From: Ramlibacter humi
GTDB lineage: Bacteria > Pseudomonadota > Gammaproteobacteria > Burkholderiales > Burkholderiaceae_C
Direction: 5' to 3'
Assembly (NCBI RefSeq): GCF_004681975.1
Contig: NZ_SMLK01000001.1
Coordinates: 620,001-684,000 of the forward strand
DNA length: 64,000 nucleotides
Part shown: in pieces, positions 9,108 to 21,300 of the stretch
Numbering within the stretch: the first letter of the stretch is position 1
How the letters are laid out: every line of letters starts with the position of its first letter
Notes under the pieces: model-generated
Database searches by the model: none
What the model saw: only the letters and a program-made list of their open reading frames with translations
What the model was told of the DNA's origin: nothing
Position numbers and translations under genes: made by a program

Positions 9108-10369
9108 TCAGAAGACCGTCCCGTCGCTCTGCACCTGCAGCGGGGGCACGCCGCCGCGGCGCTGCTGCGCCAGTTCGCGGCCCGCGGCCCAGGTGCCGCC
9201 TTCCAGCACGCGCGCCAGCGGCATCTGCTCTTCGGTCAGCGACAGCTGCGAGCGCACGCCGCCGGCCAGCTCGTCGAGCAGCGACACCGTCAGCGCGCGC
9301 CATTCCACGATGATCTCGTCGCCCGGATGCCAGACCTGGTGCGCCGCGTCGGGCTCGCGCAGCTGCAGCACGCCGGTGTCCAGCAGCAGGCCGCCGTTGC
9401 GGTATTCGGGCAGGGCGGTGAGACGGTCGATGCCAAGCAGCTTCACGCCGGCCCAGTGCAGCGGCTCCAGCAGCGAATACGTCAGCCACTGCGACAGCTT
9501 GTGGAAAGGCACCCAGCCGTCCGAGGGCCCTTCGCCGCGCACGGCCGAATGCCGCCACACGTCGCCCAGCGGCACGCCGCCGATGCTGTTGCCCATGGGC
9601 CAGATGCCCGACATGGACACCAGCAGCTGCGACAGGATGTCGTGCGCGTCGACTTCCGCGGTGTGCGCCACGCCGCCTTCGTCGCCGACCAGCAGGTCCA
9701 CCAGCCCGGAAGGCCGGCCGTCGGTGAAGACTTCGGGCTGCTCGGCCAGCACCTCGCCCAGCCGGCGCAGCAGCACCGCGCGGCTTTCCAGTCCCACGAG
9801 CGGATTGCCCTCGCTGACCTGGAAGGCCTGCGCCAGGCGGTCGGTCACGAGGGAGCGCAAGCCTTCGGCGTCCACCTGCAGCGGCCGCAGCTTGTCGCTG
9901 GAGAACATGCCGGCGGTGAAGGCGTGGAAGCTGGCGACGGCCAGCCCTTCGGACCGCGTGAGCGTCTTGCCGCTGGCGGATTCGGTGTATTTCCAGTCCG
10001 GGCCCGCGCCGGCATCGAGCAGCACGCTGACGATGGTGAGGTCCACCATCGCATGCAGCCGCGTCTGCGGCGCCACGTTGCCCAGCAGCGCTTCCAGCTG
10101 CGCCTTGCGGTCGACGCCGCCCGCTTCGAAGTGGCGCCAGCGGCTGTGGAACGGTACGGTGCCCTTCGGGTAGCGGCGGCGCGTGGCGGCGGCCACTTCG
10201 GCGGCCGCGGTGCGCAGCGCGCCATCGTCCACCTTGAACCAGTGCGACTGGCCCACGCGCGCGCGGTCCAGCAACTGCGCGCAGCGCTCGCGCACGGCGA
10301 CGGTGGACCGCAGGTGGCTGGCAGCGATCTCGCCCTGCGAGCGCTCGTGAACGAAATCCTCCGGGCCCG

Positions 10370-10373
<4 letters not shown>
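9108..10373 (-). CDS. urc4: URC4-like protein (DUF1688), uracil catabolism
   Basis: This 421-aa cytoplasmic protein of the DUF1688/URC4 family shows typical stretches such as [42 protein letters not shown] and [22 protein letters not shown]4 was identified genetically in the yeast Lachancea kluyveri as needed for growth on uracil as nitrogen source. Its exact chemistry is not known to me. The ATG overlaps the URC1 stop by four bases (ATGA), and upp follows directly. The trio therefore forms a compact bacterial URC cluster. Family assignment is by recognition of sequence pattern and context. Confidence 0.85.
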
Positions 10374-11641
<1,268 letters not shown>

Positions 11642-11711
11642 GGGGTCTCCTCAAAGAGGGGACTTTAGCGCCGGATGATGATGTTGTGGCGCGAAGCGCC
11701 GCCCGTTCACC

Positions 11712-11735
11712 CCCTCTCCCGCCTGCGGGAGAGGG
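11712..11735. repeat. REP-like palindrome upstream of urc1
   Basis: The hairpin CCCTCTCCCGC-CT-GCGGGAGAGGG sits in the 122-base gap between urc1 and the FHA gene. It is flanked by TTCACCCC on the left and GGGGTGAGG on the right. It shares arms and flanks with the pair at 2992-3064, so it is another member of the same dispersed family. It lies upstream of urc1 and downstream of the FHA gene, and could end transcription from the latter. No run of T follows the stem. Confidence 0.7.
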
Positions 11736-11763
11736 CCGGGGTGAGGGCGGGGTGGGACCGGCG

Positions 11764-13113
11764 CTACTCCGTGCGCTGCGCCGGCGGCGGCATGCGCGAG
11801 CGCCGCAGCTTCTCGGTCTCGCGCAGGTAGGCCGCCATGTAGTAGCGGTTGAAAAGCTGTTCGCCCCAGTCGGGCAGCTTTTCCTTCTTCCTGTCGTAGA
11901 AGCCGGTGTACAGGTCCCACAGGCGGGCGTTGTCCACCAGCGAGCTCATGCTGAGCTTGCCCTTGAGCAGCGTGCCGCGCAGCTTGGCGGGATCGAATTC
12001 CTTGATCGCGCCTTCGGCCAGGCCCCTGGCGGCGGCGCGCGCGGCGGCCTCGTGCGACTTGGCTTCCACGGCGGCCTCTTGCAGCGCCCTGTTGGCCGGC
12101 GTGTACCCGCCCACGCCGTCGGCGGCGAACAGCAGGTACTGCAGCATGTCCTTCACCGGCATGGACGCCTTCAGCGGATTGGTTTCCTTGGCGCCCAGCA
12201 TGGTGCGGTCCTCGGCACGCATGGACTGCTTGGCATCCACGCGCGTGGCCAGGTGGTCGCCCAGGCATTGCACGACGTGGCGCACGGACTGGCCGAAGCG
12301 CTCCCAGTCGAAGCCGGTCAGGCTGCCGGGCATCTCCACGCCCAGCCCTCGGCACAGGTTCTTCAGCGCCATCTGTTCCGCCTGGCCACCGGCCGGCGAC
12401 GGCCCCGCGGCCGGCACGCCGGCACGGATGACGCCGGGCGCCGCCGAAGGCAGCGGCTGGTCGACGCCGGAGCGGCCGACGAAGGAGGCCGAGAACGGGT
12501 CGCCAACGTCCACCATGCGCCACGACGTGGACGACGAGAACGGGTCGTCGTGGTTGCCCGAAGGCATGGGCGCCGGCGCGGCGGGTTGCTGCGGTGCCGC
12601 CGCGACGGCAGCGGGCGGCTCCGCCGGCAGCGGCGCGGGCTTGGGCGCGTGATCCGACAGCAGGTCGGCCCAGGGGTCGTCGCTGTTGCCCGCCGGCGAG
12701 GCCCGCGTGACCGGCCCCGCAGGCACGGGGCGCGCCCCCATGCCGGAGAAGCTGGTGGCGTCCAGGCTGGATTCGGGCTCGCCCGAGACGATGAGCGAGA
12801 ACGATCCGATGCGCGCCGATTCGCCTTCGGCCAGCACGACTTCGTCGCCGGAGAAGTAGTCGCCGCGGTCGGTGTTGATGCCGTTGGCCGACAGCACGCG
12901 GACACGGGCGCCGCCGTCCGACCACTCGATGGACAGGTGGCGGCGGGAGATCAGCCTTTCGGTGTCCGGCAGGTAGACGGCGGCTTCGGGATCACGGCCG
13001 ACCACCACGGCGGGTGTCTTGGGCTTGAGGGCGACCGTCTGCTCGAAGGAAGAAGGCCCGGTGAAATGCAGGAGGAACGACACGCCTCTGGTGGGGGTGA
13101 TGCAAACGGACAC
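11764..13113 (-). CDS. TagH-like FHA-domain protein
   Basis: About 449 aa are encoded if a GTG at 13113 is the start. The frame stays open to an ATG at 13287, but those extra 58 residues look non-coding, and another GTG (13083) lies just before the domain. The N-terminal FHA domain (VVVGRDPEAAVYLPD, LISRRHLSIEW, SANGINTDRG) should bind phosphothreonine. A Pro/Ala-rich linker of about 140 residues follows. The C-terminal domain resembles type VI secretion TagH/Fha proteins (LCRGLGVEMPG, AKETNPLKASMPVKDML, FNRYYMAAYLRETEKLRR). In type VI systems such proteins are phosphorylated by PpkA kinases. No type VI gene is nearby; instead two adhesin systems and a Ser/Thr kinase follow. Confidence 0.8.
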   Translation of the reverse strand: MSVCITPTRGVSFLLHFTGPSSFEQTVALKPKTPAVVVGRDPEAAVYLPDTERLISRRHLSIEWSDGGARVRVLSANGINTDRGDYFSGDEVVLAEGESARIGSFSLIVSGEPESSLDATSFSGMGARPVPAGPVTRASPAGNSDDPWADLLSDHAPKPAPLPAEPPAAVAAAPQQPAAPAPMPSGNHDDPFSSSTSWRMVDVGDPFSASFVGRSGVDQPLPSAAPGVIRAGVPAAGPSPAGGQAEQMALKNLCRGLGVEMPGSLTGFDWERFGQSVRHVVQCLGDHLATRVDAKQSMRAEDRTMLGAKETNPLKASMPVKDMLQYLLFAADGVGGYTPANRALQEAAVEAKSHEAAARAAARGLAEGAIKEFDPAKLRGTLLKGKLSMSSLVDNARLWDLYTGFYDRKKEKLPDWGEQLFNRYYMAAYLRETEKLRRSRMPPPAQRTE

Positions 13114-13568
13114 ACATTGTGCCGGACCGCCGGGCCAGCGCGGATCGCACCAACGCGGCCTGACCGCTTGCGGCAGCACTTCGCCCATCGCCACCGCCTG
13201 CTGATTCCGTCGCCTGGCTTGCACCACGTCGCCGCTGCCGCGATGCCGCGGCTTTCGCGGCAGTGCGAACGGCCAAACCGAGGACAACGAGAGCCCTCAT
13301 CCGAGATTCTCATGCGGCCACTTTGTAACGTTGGAATGTGTAACAACTACCGATGACCGGGCGGCCGATCAGGCCGTGCGACGCCGGTGTCGCCGTGAAC
13401 CAGTGCCGTACACCGTCCCAATGACATAACTGTGTTAGGCAACGTCCCTAAAGATGACGGAAACCTTGCTTAGGCGTTGTACATGAGCGCCACTACGTTT
13501 GACACATTAGTAAACGGATGTAAAAGTTACAGTCTCTACAGAAACTCGCCTCGCAGAGGAGTCTTGCT
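13114..13568. other. Divergent intergenic region between the FHA gene and tpsB1
   Basis: About 455 bases hold no convincing gene if the FHA gene starts at 13113. The part from about 13320 is markedly more AT-rich than its surroundings. It contains a small dyad TAACTGTGTTA (13428-13438), a GTAAC/GTTAC-like patch near 13325-13345 and the tpsB1 promoter near 13499. The first 170 bases lie in frame with the FHA protein and could be its N-terminus if the start is really at 13287. Confidence 0.5.
13499..13526 (+). promoter_or_regulatory. Predicted sigma-70 promoter of tpsB1-tpsA1
   Basis: A perfect -35 hexamer TTGACA (13499-13504) is followed after 16 bases by TAAAAG (13521-13526). Transcription would start about 35 bases before the TTG start of tpsB1. 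The surrounding bases, including TTTGACAC, GTAAA and ATGTAA at fixed spacing, recur upstream of tpsB2 (25714-25741). That conservation supports real regulatory function. Confidence 0.6.
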
Positions 13569-15275
13569 TTGAACAAGAAGAGCTGGGTGGCCGTCGCCGC
13601 GGCCACGCTTTGCAGTACCGTTCCCACGTTCGCCCAGCAGATCCGCCCCGATGCGGGCACGTTGCTGGAACAGCCCAGCCAGCTCCCCGCGCTCCCCGCG
13701 CCGGGCGGCGCTCCCACCACGGTCGTCCCGCAGGCTCCCGCCGCCGCGCCGTTCGCAAGCTCGGTGCGCATGACCCCCGCGGCGTTCCGCATCCAGGGCA
13801 ACACCCTCTTCAAGGAAGAAGAACTGCGGCCGCTGGTGGCCGAGTTCGTCGGCAAGGAAACGGACATGGAAGGCCTGGTCAAGGCCGCCAACGCCGTGCG
13901 CCGCTACTACCGTGACCGGGGCTACCTGCTGACCGAGGCGTACCTGCCCGAGCAGCAGTTCGCCGCCACGGGCGGCACCGTCACCATCCAGGTGCTGGAA
14001 GCCCGCGTGGGCAAGGTGAGCGTGAAGGTCGAGGACGAGGGCATCTCCCAGTCGCTGGCCAGCGCCATCGTCAACACGCACCTGAAGGCCGGCGACTACA
14101 TCAGCGAGAAGTCGCTGGACAAGCCGGTGCTGCTGCTGCGCGACCTGATCGGCTTCGAGGCCACGGCCGCCGTCGAACCCGGCGCCAACAACGGCGAAGC
14201 CGACATCACCGTGGTGGTGAAGTCGGCCGGCCCGAAGGCCGACGGCCTGGTGGGCGTGGACAACTCCGGCGTGCGTTCGGCGGGCCAGACGCGTGCCTTT
14301 GCCAGCGCCAACCTGAACAACCCCACCGGCCGTGGCGACGTGCTGAGCGTGCGGGTGCAGGAAAGCGAGCGGTCGGCGTCGCAGCTGTACCGCGTGGGCT
14401 ACAGCACCGCCGTCGGCGGCTACGCCACCAAGCTGGGGCTGAACGCCACCAGGACCGAGTACGCGCTGGGCAAGCAGTTCGCGGCGCTCGGCGCGACGGG
14501 CGAAGCGACGATCTACGGCGCTTCGCTGACGCAACCCTTCATCCGTTCGCGCGTGAACAACCTGCTGGGCGCCATCACGTACGAGCACAAGGAGCTGACG
14601 GACCGCACCACGACGCCGCCTTCGACCGCCGAGCGCAAGGTGGACACGGTGCGCCTGAGCGCGCTGGGCAACTTCGTCGACGAGGCGCTGGGCGCTTCGT
14701 TCAACAGCTACGGCGTGCACTACACCAGCGGCCACCTGCGGGAGGACGCGGCGACCCTGGCACTGGACCAGGGCGCCACCGGCCTGCGCACCGCGGGCCA
14801 CTTCAGCAAGATCAACCTGGAATACCTGCGCACGACCTTCGTGTCCGCCGCGGGCCGCGTGAGCCTGTCGTTCCAGGGCCAGTTCGCGAACAAGAACCTC
14901 ACCTCCGCCGAGAAGATCGGCCTGGGCGGCCCCAACGGCGTGCGCGGCTACCCCTCGGGCGAAGCCGTGGGCGACAGCGGGACCATCGTGCAGCTGGAAT
15001 ACAGCCACCAGCTGCCCGAGACCTTCGGCATCCCGCTGCGCGCCAGCGCGTTCTACGACTGGGGCCGCGTCAAATACAACGAGGGCGCCATCCCGGCCGC
15101 CTTCGGCGCCATCACCAACAGCGAGTCGCTCAGCTCCGTGGGCATCGGCCTGACCGCCGGCACCTTCGGCAACTGGCTGGTGAGCACGCAGCTCGCGTGG
15201 CGCCTGAACCGCGCGCCCGGCACCGACCCGGACAAGCACCCGCGCGTCTGGCTGTCGCTGCAGAAGTGGCTGTGA
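13569..15275 (+). CDS. TpsB outer-membrane transporter 1 (ShlB/FhaC/HecB family)
   Basis: This 568-aa protein begins with TTG, supported by AGAGGAG eight bases upstream and a signal peptide (MNKKSWVAVAAATLC, cleavage near TFA-QQ). After a Pro-rich linker, a POTRA-type domain spans roughly residues 60-155 (FRIQGNTLFKEEELRPLV, RRYYRDRGYLLTEAYLPEQ). The remainder is a 16-strand-type barrel with the TpsB hallmark GVRGYPSGEAVGDSG in the region of extracellular loop 6. It ends in an aromatic-rich beta strand, WLSLQKWL. It should export the adjacent TpsA1 across the outer membrane. The tpsA1 gene starts 62 bases downstream. Confidence 0.95.
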   Translation: MNKKSWVAVAAATLCSTVPTFAQQIRPDAGTLLEQPSQLPALPAPGGAPTTVVPQAPAAAPFASSVRMTPAAFRIQGNTLFKEEELRPLVAEFVGKETDMEGLVKAANAVRRYYRDRGYLLTEAYLPEQQFAATGGTVTIQVLEARVGKVSVKVEDEGISQSLASAIVNTHLKAGDYISEKSLDKPVLLLRDLIGFEATAAVEPGANNGEADITVVVKSAGPKADGLVGVDNSGVRSAGQTRAFASANLNNPTGRGDVLSVRVQESERSASQLYRVGYSTAVGGYATKLGLNATRTEYALGKQFAALGATGEATIYGASLTQPFIRSRVNNLLGAITYEHKELTDRTTTPPSTAERKVDTVRLSALGNFVDEALGASFNSYGVHYTSGHLREDAATLALDQGATGLRTAGHFSKINLEYLRTTFVSAAGRVSLSFQGQFANKNLTSAEKIGLGGPNGVRGYPSGEAVGDSGTIVQLEYSHQLPETFGIPLRASAFYDWGRVKYNEGAIPAAFGAITNSESLSSVGIGLTAGTFGNWLVSTQLAWRLNRAPGTDPDKHPRVWLSLQKWL

Positions 15276-15337
15276 GCCACCGAGCCGGCCGCTTTCCCCG
15301 AATCCCGTTTCCCCTCCCGCAGTACGAAGGAAGTCCC

Positions 15338-18300
15338 ATGACTACCAGCCCCACGTCCCGGACCGCTCGCCGCCAGAGCTTCCGCACCGTCATCGTCCAG
15401 ATCACCCGCAAGCTGCGGGCGACGTACCGCATCCGCACGGGCCGCCTGTTCTCGCGCCTGCTGGCGGCGCTGGTGGGCATGTATTCCTCGCTGGTGCTGG
15501 CGCAGCTGCCCACGGGCATGACCGTGCAGTCCGGCCAGGCGTCGGCCACCACCAGCGGCAGCGCGATGGTGGTGAACCAGGGCACGAACAAGGCGATCCT
15601 GGACTGGCAGACCTTCTCCATCGGCGCCGGCAACTCGGTGCAGTTCGTGCAGCCGTCGTCGTCTTCGGTGGCGCTGAACCGGGTGGTGGGCGGTGACGTG
15701 TCGTCGATCTTCGGCACGCTGAGCGCCAACGGGCAGGTGTTCCTGGTGAATCCGGCGGGGGTGTACTTCGCGCCCGGAGCACAGGTGAACGTGGGCGGCC
15801 TGATCGCCACGACGCTGAACATCAACAACAACGACTTCCTGAACGGCAAGTACGTTTTTGAAGGCAGCAGCGGCGCGAGCGTGGTCAACAACGGGCTGAT
15901 CCGCGCGGGCTACGTGGCGCTGGCGGGGGCGCAGGTGAGCAACGCGGGCACGATCGAAGCCAACGGCGGCTCGGTGGGGCTGCTGGCGGGCTCGCGCGTG
16001 AGCGTGGACGCGTCGGGCGCGGGTCTGGTGAAGTTCTCCGTTGACGCGGCGGCGGTGAACGCGGCGGCGAGCAACAGCGGCACGATCGTGGCCGAAGGCG
16101 GGCAGGTGCTGATGGCGGCGCAGGCGGTGGGCGACACACTGGCGACGGTGATCAACCAGTCGGGGGTGATCCGTGCGAACAGCGCCGCGGACCGCAACGG
16201 CGTGATCACGCTCAGCGGCGGGGGCACGGGCATCGTGAAGGTGTCGGGCACGCTGGAGGCGAAGGGCGACGACGCGGGCGAGAAGGGCGGCACGGTGAAG
16301 GTGCTGGGGGACCGCGTGGGGCTGATGGCCGGAGCGAACGTGGACGTCAGCGGCGACGCCGGCGGCGGCACGGCGCTGGTCGGGGGCAACTTCCAGGGCA
16401 AGGGCGCGGAGCAGAACGCCAGCTCGGCTTTCATGGCCACTGGCGCCAGCATCCATGCCGATGCCGGCAGCCGGGGCGATGGCGGCCAGGTGGTGGTGTG
16501 GTCCGATGGCAGCACGGCCGTCGGCGGCACGATCACGGCCCGGGGCGGCGCCGCGGGCGGCAACGGCGGATCTGTCGAGACGTCCGGAAAGGGACGCCTG
16601 GTGGTGGCGGAAACGGCCCGGGTCGATACCACTGCGGCCAAGGGAGCCACCGGCACTTGGCTGCTGGATCCCGTGGACATCGTCGTGGCCGCCACGGGTG
16701 CCGCCGCGCTCGGCGACGTGGACGAGTTCTCCGACAGCGCCGCGGGGGAACCGGCGACCATCGCCGCCGGCACCATCAATGGCGCGGCTTCGACGGTGGT
16801 GCTGCAAGCCACCGGCGACATCACCTTCTCCAGCTCGGTGGGGATGACCAACTCCGGCGTCGGCCTGACGGTGATGGCCGGGCACGACATCAACGTCAAC
16901 GCGTCGATTTCGACGACCAACGGGTCCGTGATCCTGTCGGCCAACGACCAGACGGCGGGCAGTGGCGCGGTCGGCACGGGCCGCGTCGCGGTGGGCGCCG
17001 CGATCGACGCCGGCAGCGCCGGCGTTTCCATCAGCAATCACGGCAGCTCCAACGCCAACCTGCTGGGTTCCAGCATCACTGGCGGCGGCGGCGTCACCAT
17101 CACCGGCGCTTCCACCTTGACCGGTGCCACCAGCCTCAGCGGTTCCGTGATCAGCATCGGCGATGTCTCCGGCCCACAGACCCTCAGCCTGACGGCCGCG
17201 GGTGGCGTGACCGCGGGTTCGATCAGCGGCGTGAACTCGCTGGTCACCAGCCTGAACACGAGCGTGCTCGCCGCGGATGTCTCCGTCGCCACGGCAAGCC
17301 TGGGCGGCAACCTGACCGCCACCACCGGCAACATCGCCGTCGGCACTTCGACGACGCTCACCGCCGATTCCGCGATCACCGCCAACCTGGGCGCCGGCAC
17401 GGTCAGCCTGGGCGCCGTCACCGGCAACGGCAAGAGCCTGACGCTGACCGGCGATGCGACCGTTGGCGTGACGAGCGGCGTCGGCGTGCTGGCGGCCAAC
17501 GAGTCGCTGACGACCACCGGCTCGGTCAGCGCGACCAGCCTGACCGTCGCGGGCGCCGCGACGCTCGGCGGCAACGTCACGACCTCCGGCGGCCAGAGCT
17601 ACTGGAACGGTGCGGCCGTCAATGCCACCGCGACCCTGAAGAACACCGCCGCGGGCGGCATCACGGTGACGGGCGTGCTCGATGCCACCGGCCAGAGCCT
17701 GACGCTGGACTCGGTCTCCGGGCTCGCCGGCAGCACCGGCAACCTGGCCGCCGGCTCGCTGACGACGACGGTGGGCACCAAGCTGTCCGCCGCCAACCTG
17801 ACCGTGACCGGCGCGGCTTCGCTGGGCGGCGACGTGTCGACCTCCGCCGGCCAGAGTTACGGCAGCACCACCATCACGGGCACCGCGCAGCTCAAGGACA
17901 CCGGCGCCTCCATGAGCCTGGGCAACGTGAGCGCCGTGGGCCAGAGCCTCACGCTGACGGTGGGCGGGGCGGGCGCCACCGCGGGTACCGTCACCGCCGG
18001 TGCCCTGACGACGAGCAACGGCACCAACCTCACGGCCACGAGCGTGAGCGTCGCTGGCGCCGCTTCGCTGGGCGGCAACGTGACGGCGACCACGGGCAAC
18101 CTCAGCTTCGGGTCGACGAAGCTGACGTCCGGCAGCACGCTCAGCGCCAATGGCGGCGCGGGCACGATCGGGACCGGCGTCGTGACCGGCGGCGCGAAGA
18201 ACCTCACGCTGAACGGCGTGGCCACGCTCGACACCACCAGCGGTGTCGGCGCGCTGGTGGCCAACCAGTCGCTGAAGACCACCGGCACGGTCAGCGCGGG

Positions 18301-21300
18301 CAGCGTCACCGTGACAGGCGCCGCGACCCTGGGCGGCAACGTCACGACTTCCACTGGCCAGTCGTACAACGGCGGCGCCACGCTGAACGCGGCGGCCATC
18401 ACCCTGACCGACAGCGGCAACAGCGCCATCACCGTCGGCAGCGGCCTCACGGGCGGCGGCAACGACCTCGCGATCGTCTCCAGCGGCACCACGTCCCTGA
18501 CCAATGCGACCGGCATCGGCACGTTCACGGCCGGCACGAACGGCACCACCAACGGCTCGATCACGGCGACGACGTACAGCCTGAACGGCGGCACGGTGAA
18601 CGCCAGCCTGGGCACCGGCACGCTGAACAGCGCCGGCGCCACGACGCTGAACGGCACTTCCGGCGCGGCCACGGTCAACGTCAACAGCGGCACGCTGACG
18701 CTGGGCGCCAACGACCGTCTGGCCGACGCCGCCGCGGTCAGCGTGACCGGCGCGGCCACGCTGAACCTGGGCAGTCATTCCGACACCGTGGGCGCGGTGA
18801 CGCTGGCCAACGGCACCATCAGCAACGGCACGCTGACGGGCAGCGGCTACACGGTCAACAACGGCACGATCAGCGCCAACCTGGCCGGCACCGGCTCGCT
18901 GTTCAAGCAGACGGGGGGCGTCGTCACGCTGACCGGCGCCAACACGTATTCCGGCGGCACCACGGTGTCCGGCGGCAAGCTGGTGGTGCAGAACTCCGTC
19001 CTCCCCGGCGGCAACGTGTCCATCGCCTCCGGCACGATCCTGCAGTACGACAATCAGACGGGCGGCCAGCTGCTGCTGAAGCCGGGCACCTACACGGGCA
19101 CCGGCACGCTGCAGTTCACCGGCAACGGCGGCAGCAGCACCGTCATCGGCAACTCGGGCCCGACGGTCATCAACCTCAGCGCGGGTGGCCTTGTCGACAT
19201 CGCGAGCGGGACGGTGTGGGGCAGCTCCGCGGGCCAAGGCATCTGGACCAACAACCAGGGCGACCTCAACATCGCCGCAGGCGCGACTTTCGACACCTTC
19301 GAAGGCGTCGTGAAGGTCAACGCCCTCAATGGCGCCGGGACGCTGCAAGGCGGCTGGAGCGGCCCGGTCACGATGACGGTGGGCGTGGCCGGCGGCGGCG
19401 GCACTTTCTCCGGCGTGATCCAGGACAACAACGCCGGTTCCGGCAGCCTGGGCGCGCTCGCCTTGCAGAAGGTGGGCAGCGGCACGCAGATCCTGAGCGG
19501 CACCAATACCTACACGGGCGGCACCACGGTGAGCGGCGGCACGCTGCAGCTGTCGGGCGGCAACGCCATCGTGGACACGGGCAGCGTGGCGGTGGCCAGC
19601 GGCGCGACGCTCGACGTGTCGGCGTCCGAAACGATCGGCACCCTGACGTCGGCCGGCACGGTCAGCGGCGCGGGCACGCTCACGGCCGGCACGTACAACC
19701 TGAACGGCGGCGCCGTGGTCAGCGGCGCCCTGGGCGGCGGCACGCTCAACAGCAACGGCGCCGTGGCGCTGAACGGCACGGCGGCGGCCACCGCGGTGAA
19801 CGTCCAGTCGGGCACGCTGACGCTGGGCGGCACCTCCGACCGCCTCACGGGCGCGGACGCCGCGATCGACATCTCGTCCGGCGCGACGCTGGATACCGGC
19901 AGCGCCACGCAGGCGCTGGGCGGCGGCACCGGTGCCATCACCAACGCCGGCGCGTTCAAGACCGGCGCTGCCGTCACGGCGGCGAGCATCACGGGTGCGG
20001 GCGCAGCTTCCCTCGGCGGCAACGTCACGACGACGGGCAACCAGGGATATAGCAGCACCTCGCTGACCGCCGACAGCACGCTCAGCGCCAACGCTGGCGC
20101 GGGCACGATCGGCACGGGCACGGTCACCGGCGGAGGCAAGAACCTGACCTTGACGGGCGTGGCCACGATCGGCGTCACCAGCGGCGTGGGTGCCCTGATG
20201 GCCAACCAGTCGCTGGTCACGAGCAGCACGGTGGACGCGGCCAGCGTGGCCGTGACGGGCGCTGCGACGCTGGGCGGCAACGTGACGACCACGGGCAACC
20301 AGAGCTACGGCAGCACGACGCTGGCGGCCGACAGCACGCTCAGCGCCAATTCCGGCACGGGCACGATCGGCACCGGCGCGATCACTGGCGCCGGCAAGAA
20401 TTTGACGTTCACGGGCGCCGCCACCATCGGCGCGACCTTGGGCGTGGGTGCGCTGGTTGCCAACCAGTCGCTCGCGACCACCAACGCCGTCAGCGCGGCC
20501 AGCGTCAGCGTCACCGGTGCCGCGACCATCGGCGGCAACGTCAGCACCTCCGCGGGCCAGACCTATACGGGTGGCGCGACCCTGAGCGCGGCCGCTGTGA
20601 CGCTGATGGACAGCGCGAACAGCAACATCACGGTCGCCACCGGCCTCACGGGTGGTGGCAACGACCTGGCCATCGGCTCCTCGGGCACCACCAGCCTGGC
20701 GAACGCCTCCGGCATCGGCACTTTCACGGCCGGCACCAACGGCACCACCAACGGCTCGGTCACCGCGACGACCTACAACGTGAACGGCGGGACGGTCAAC
20801 GCCGCGCTGGGGACCGGCACGCTGAACACGGATGGCACGGTGACGCTGAACGGCGCGTCCAGCGCCACGACAGTCAACGTCAAGACCGGCGCACTGACGC
20901 TGGGCGCCGCCGAGCGCCTGGCCGACACGGCGGCCGTGACGCTGTCCGGCACCACGCTGAACCTGGGCGGCGCGGAAACCATCGGGTCGCTCTCGGGATC
21001 CGGCGCCGTCGCCCTGGGCGGCAACACATTGACCACGGGCGGCGCAACCAACACCGCCTTCAGCGGCACCATCTCCGGCGTGGGCGGCAGCCTGGTCAAA
21101 CGCGGTTCTGGCAGCTTCGCGCTGTCGGGCAACAACACGTACACCGGCGGCACGACCATCAGCGCCGGCACCGTCCTGATCCGGAACAAGTCCGCGCTGG
21201 GCACCGGCACGGTGACCCTGAACGATGCGTCGACGGGCGCGTCCAACACCGCGCTGCTCATCGACGCCAGCGGCATCAATGGCGTCAACGGCCTCGCCAA

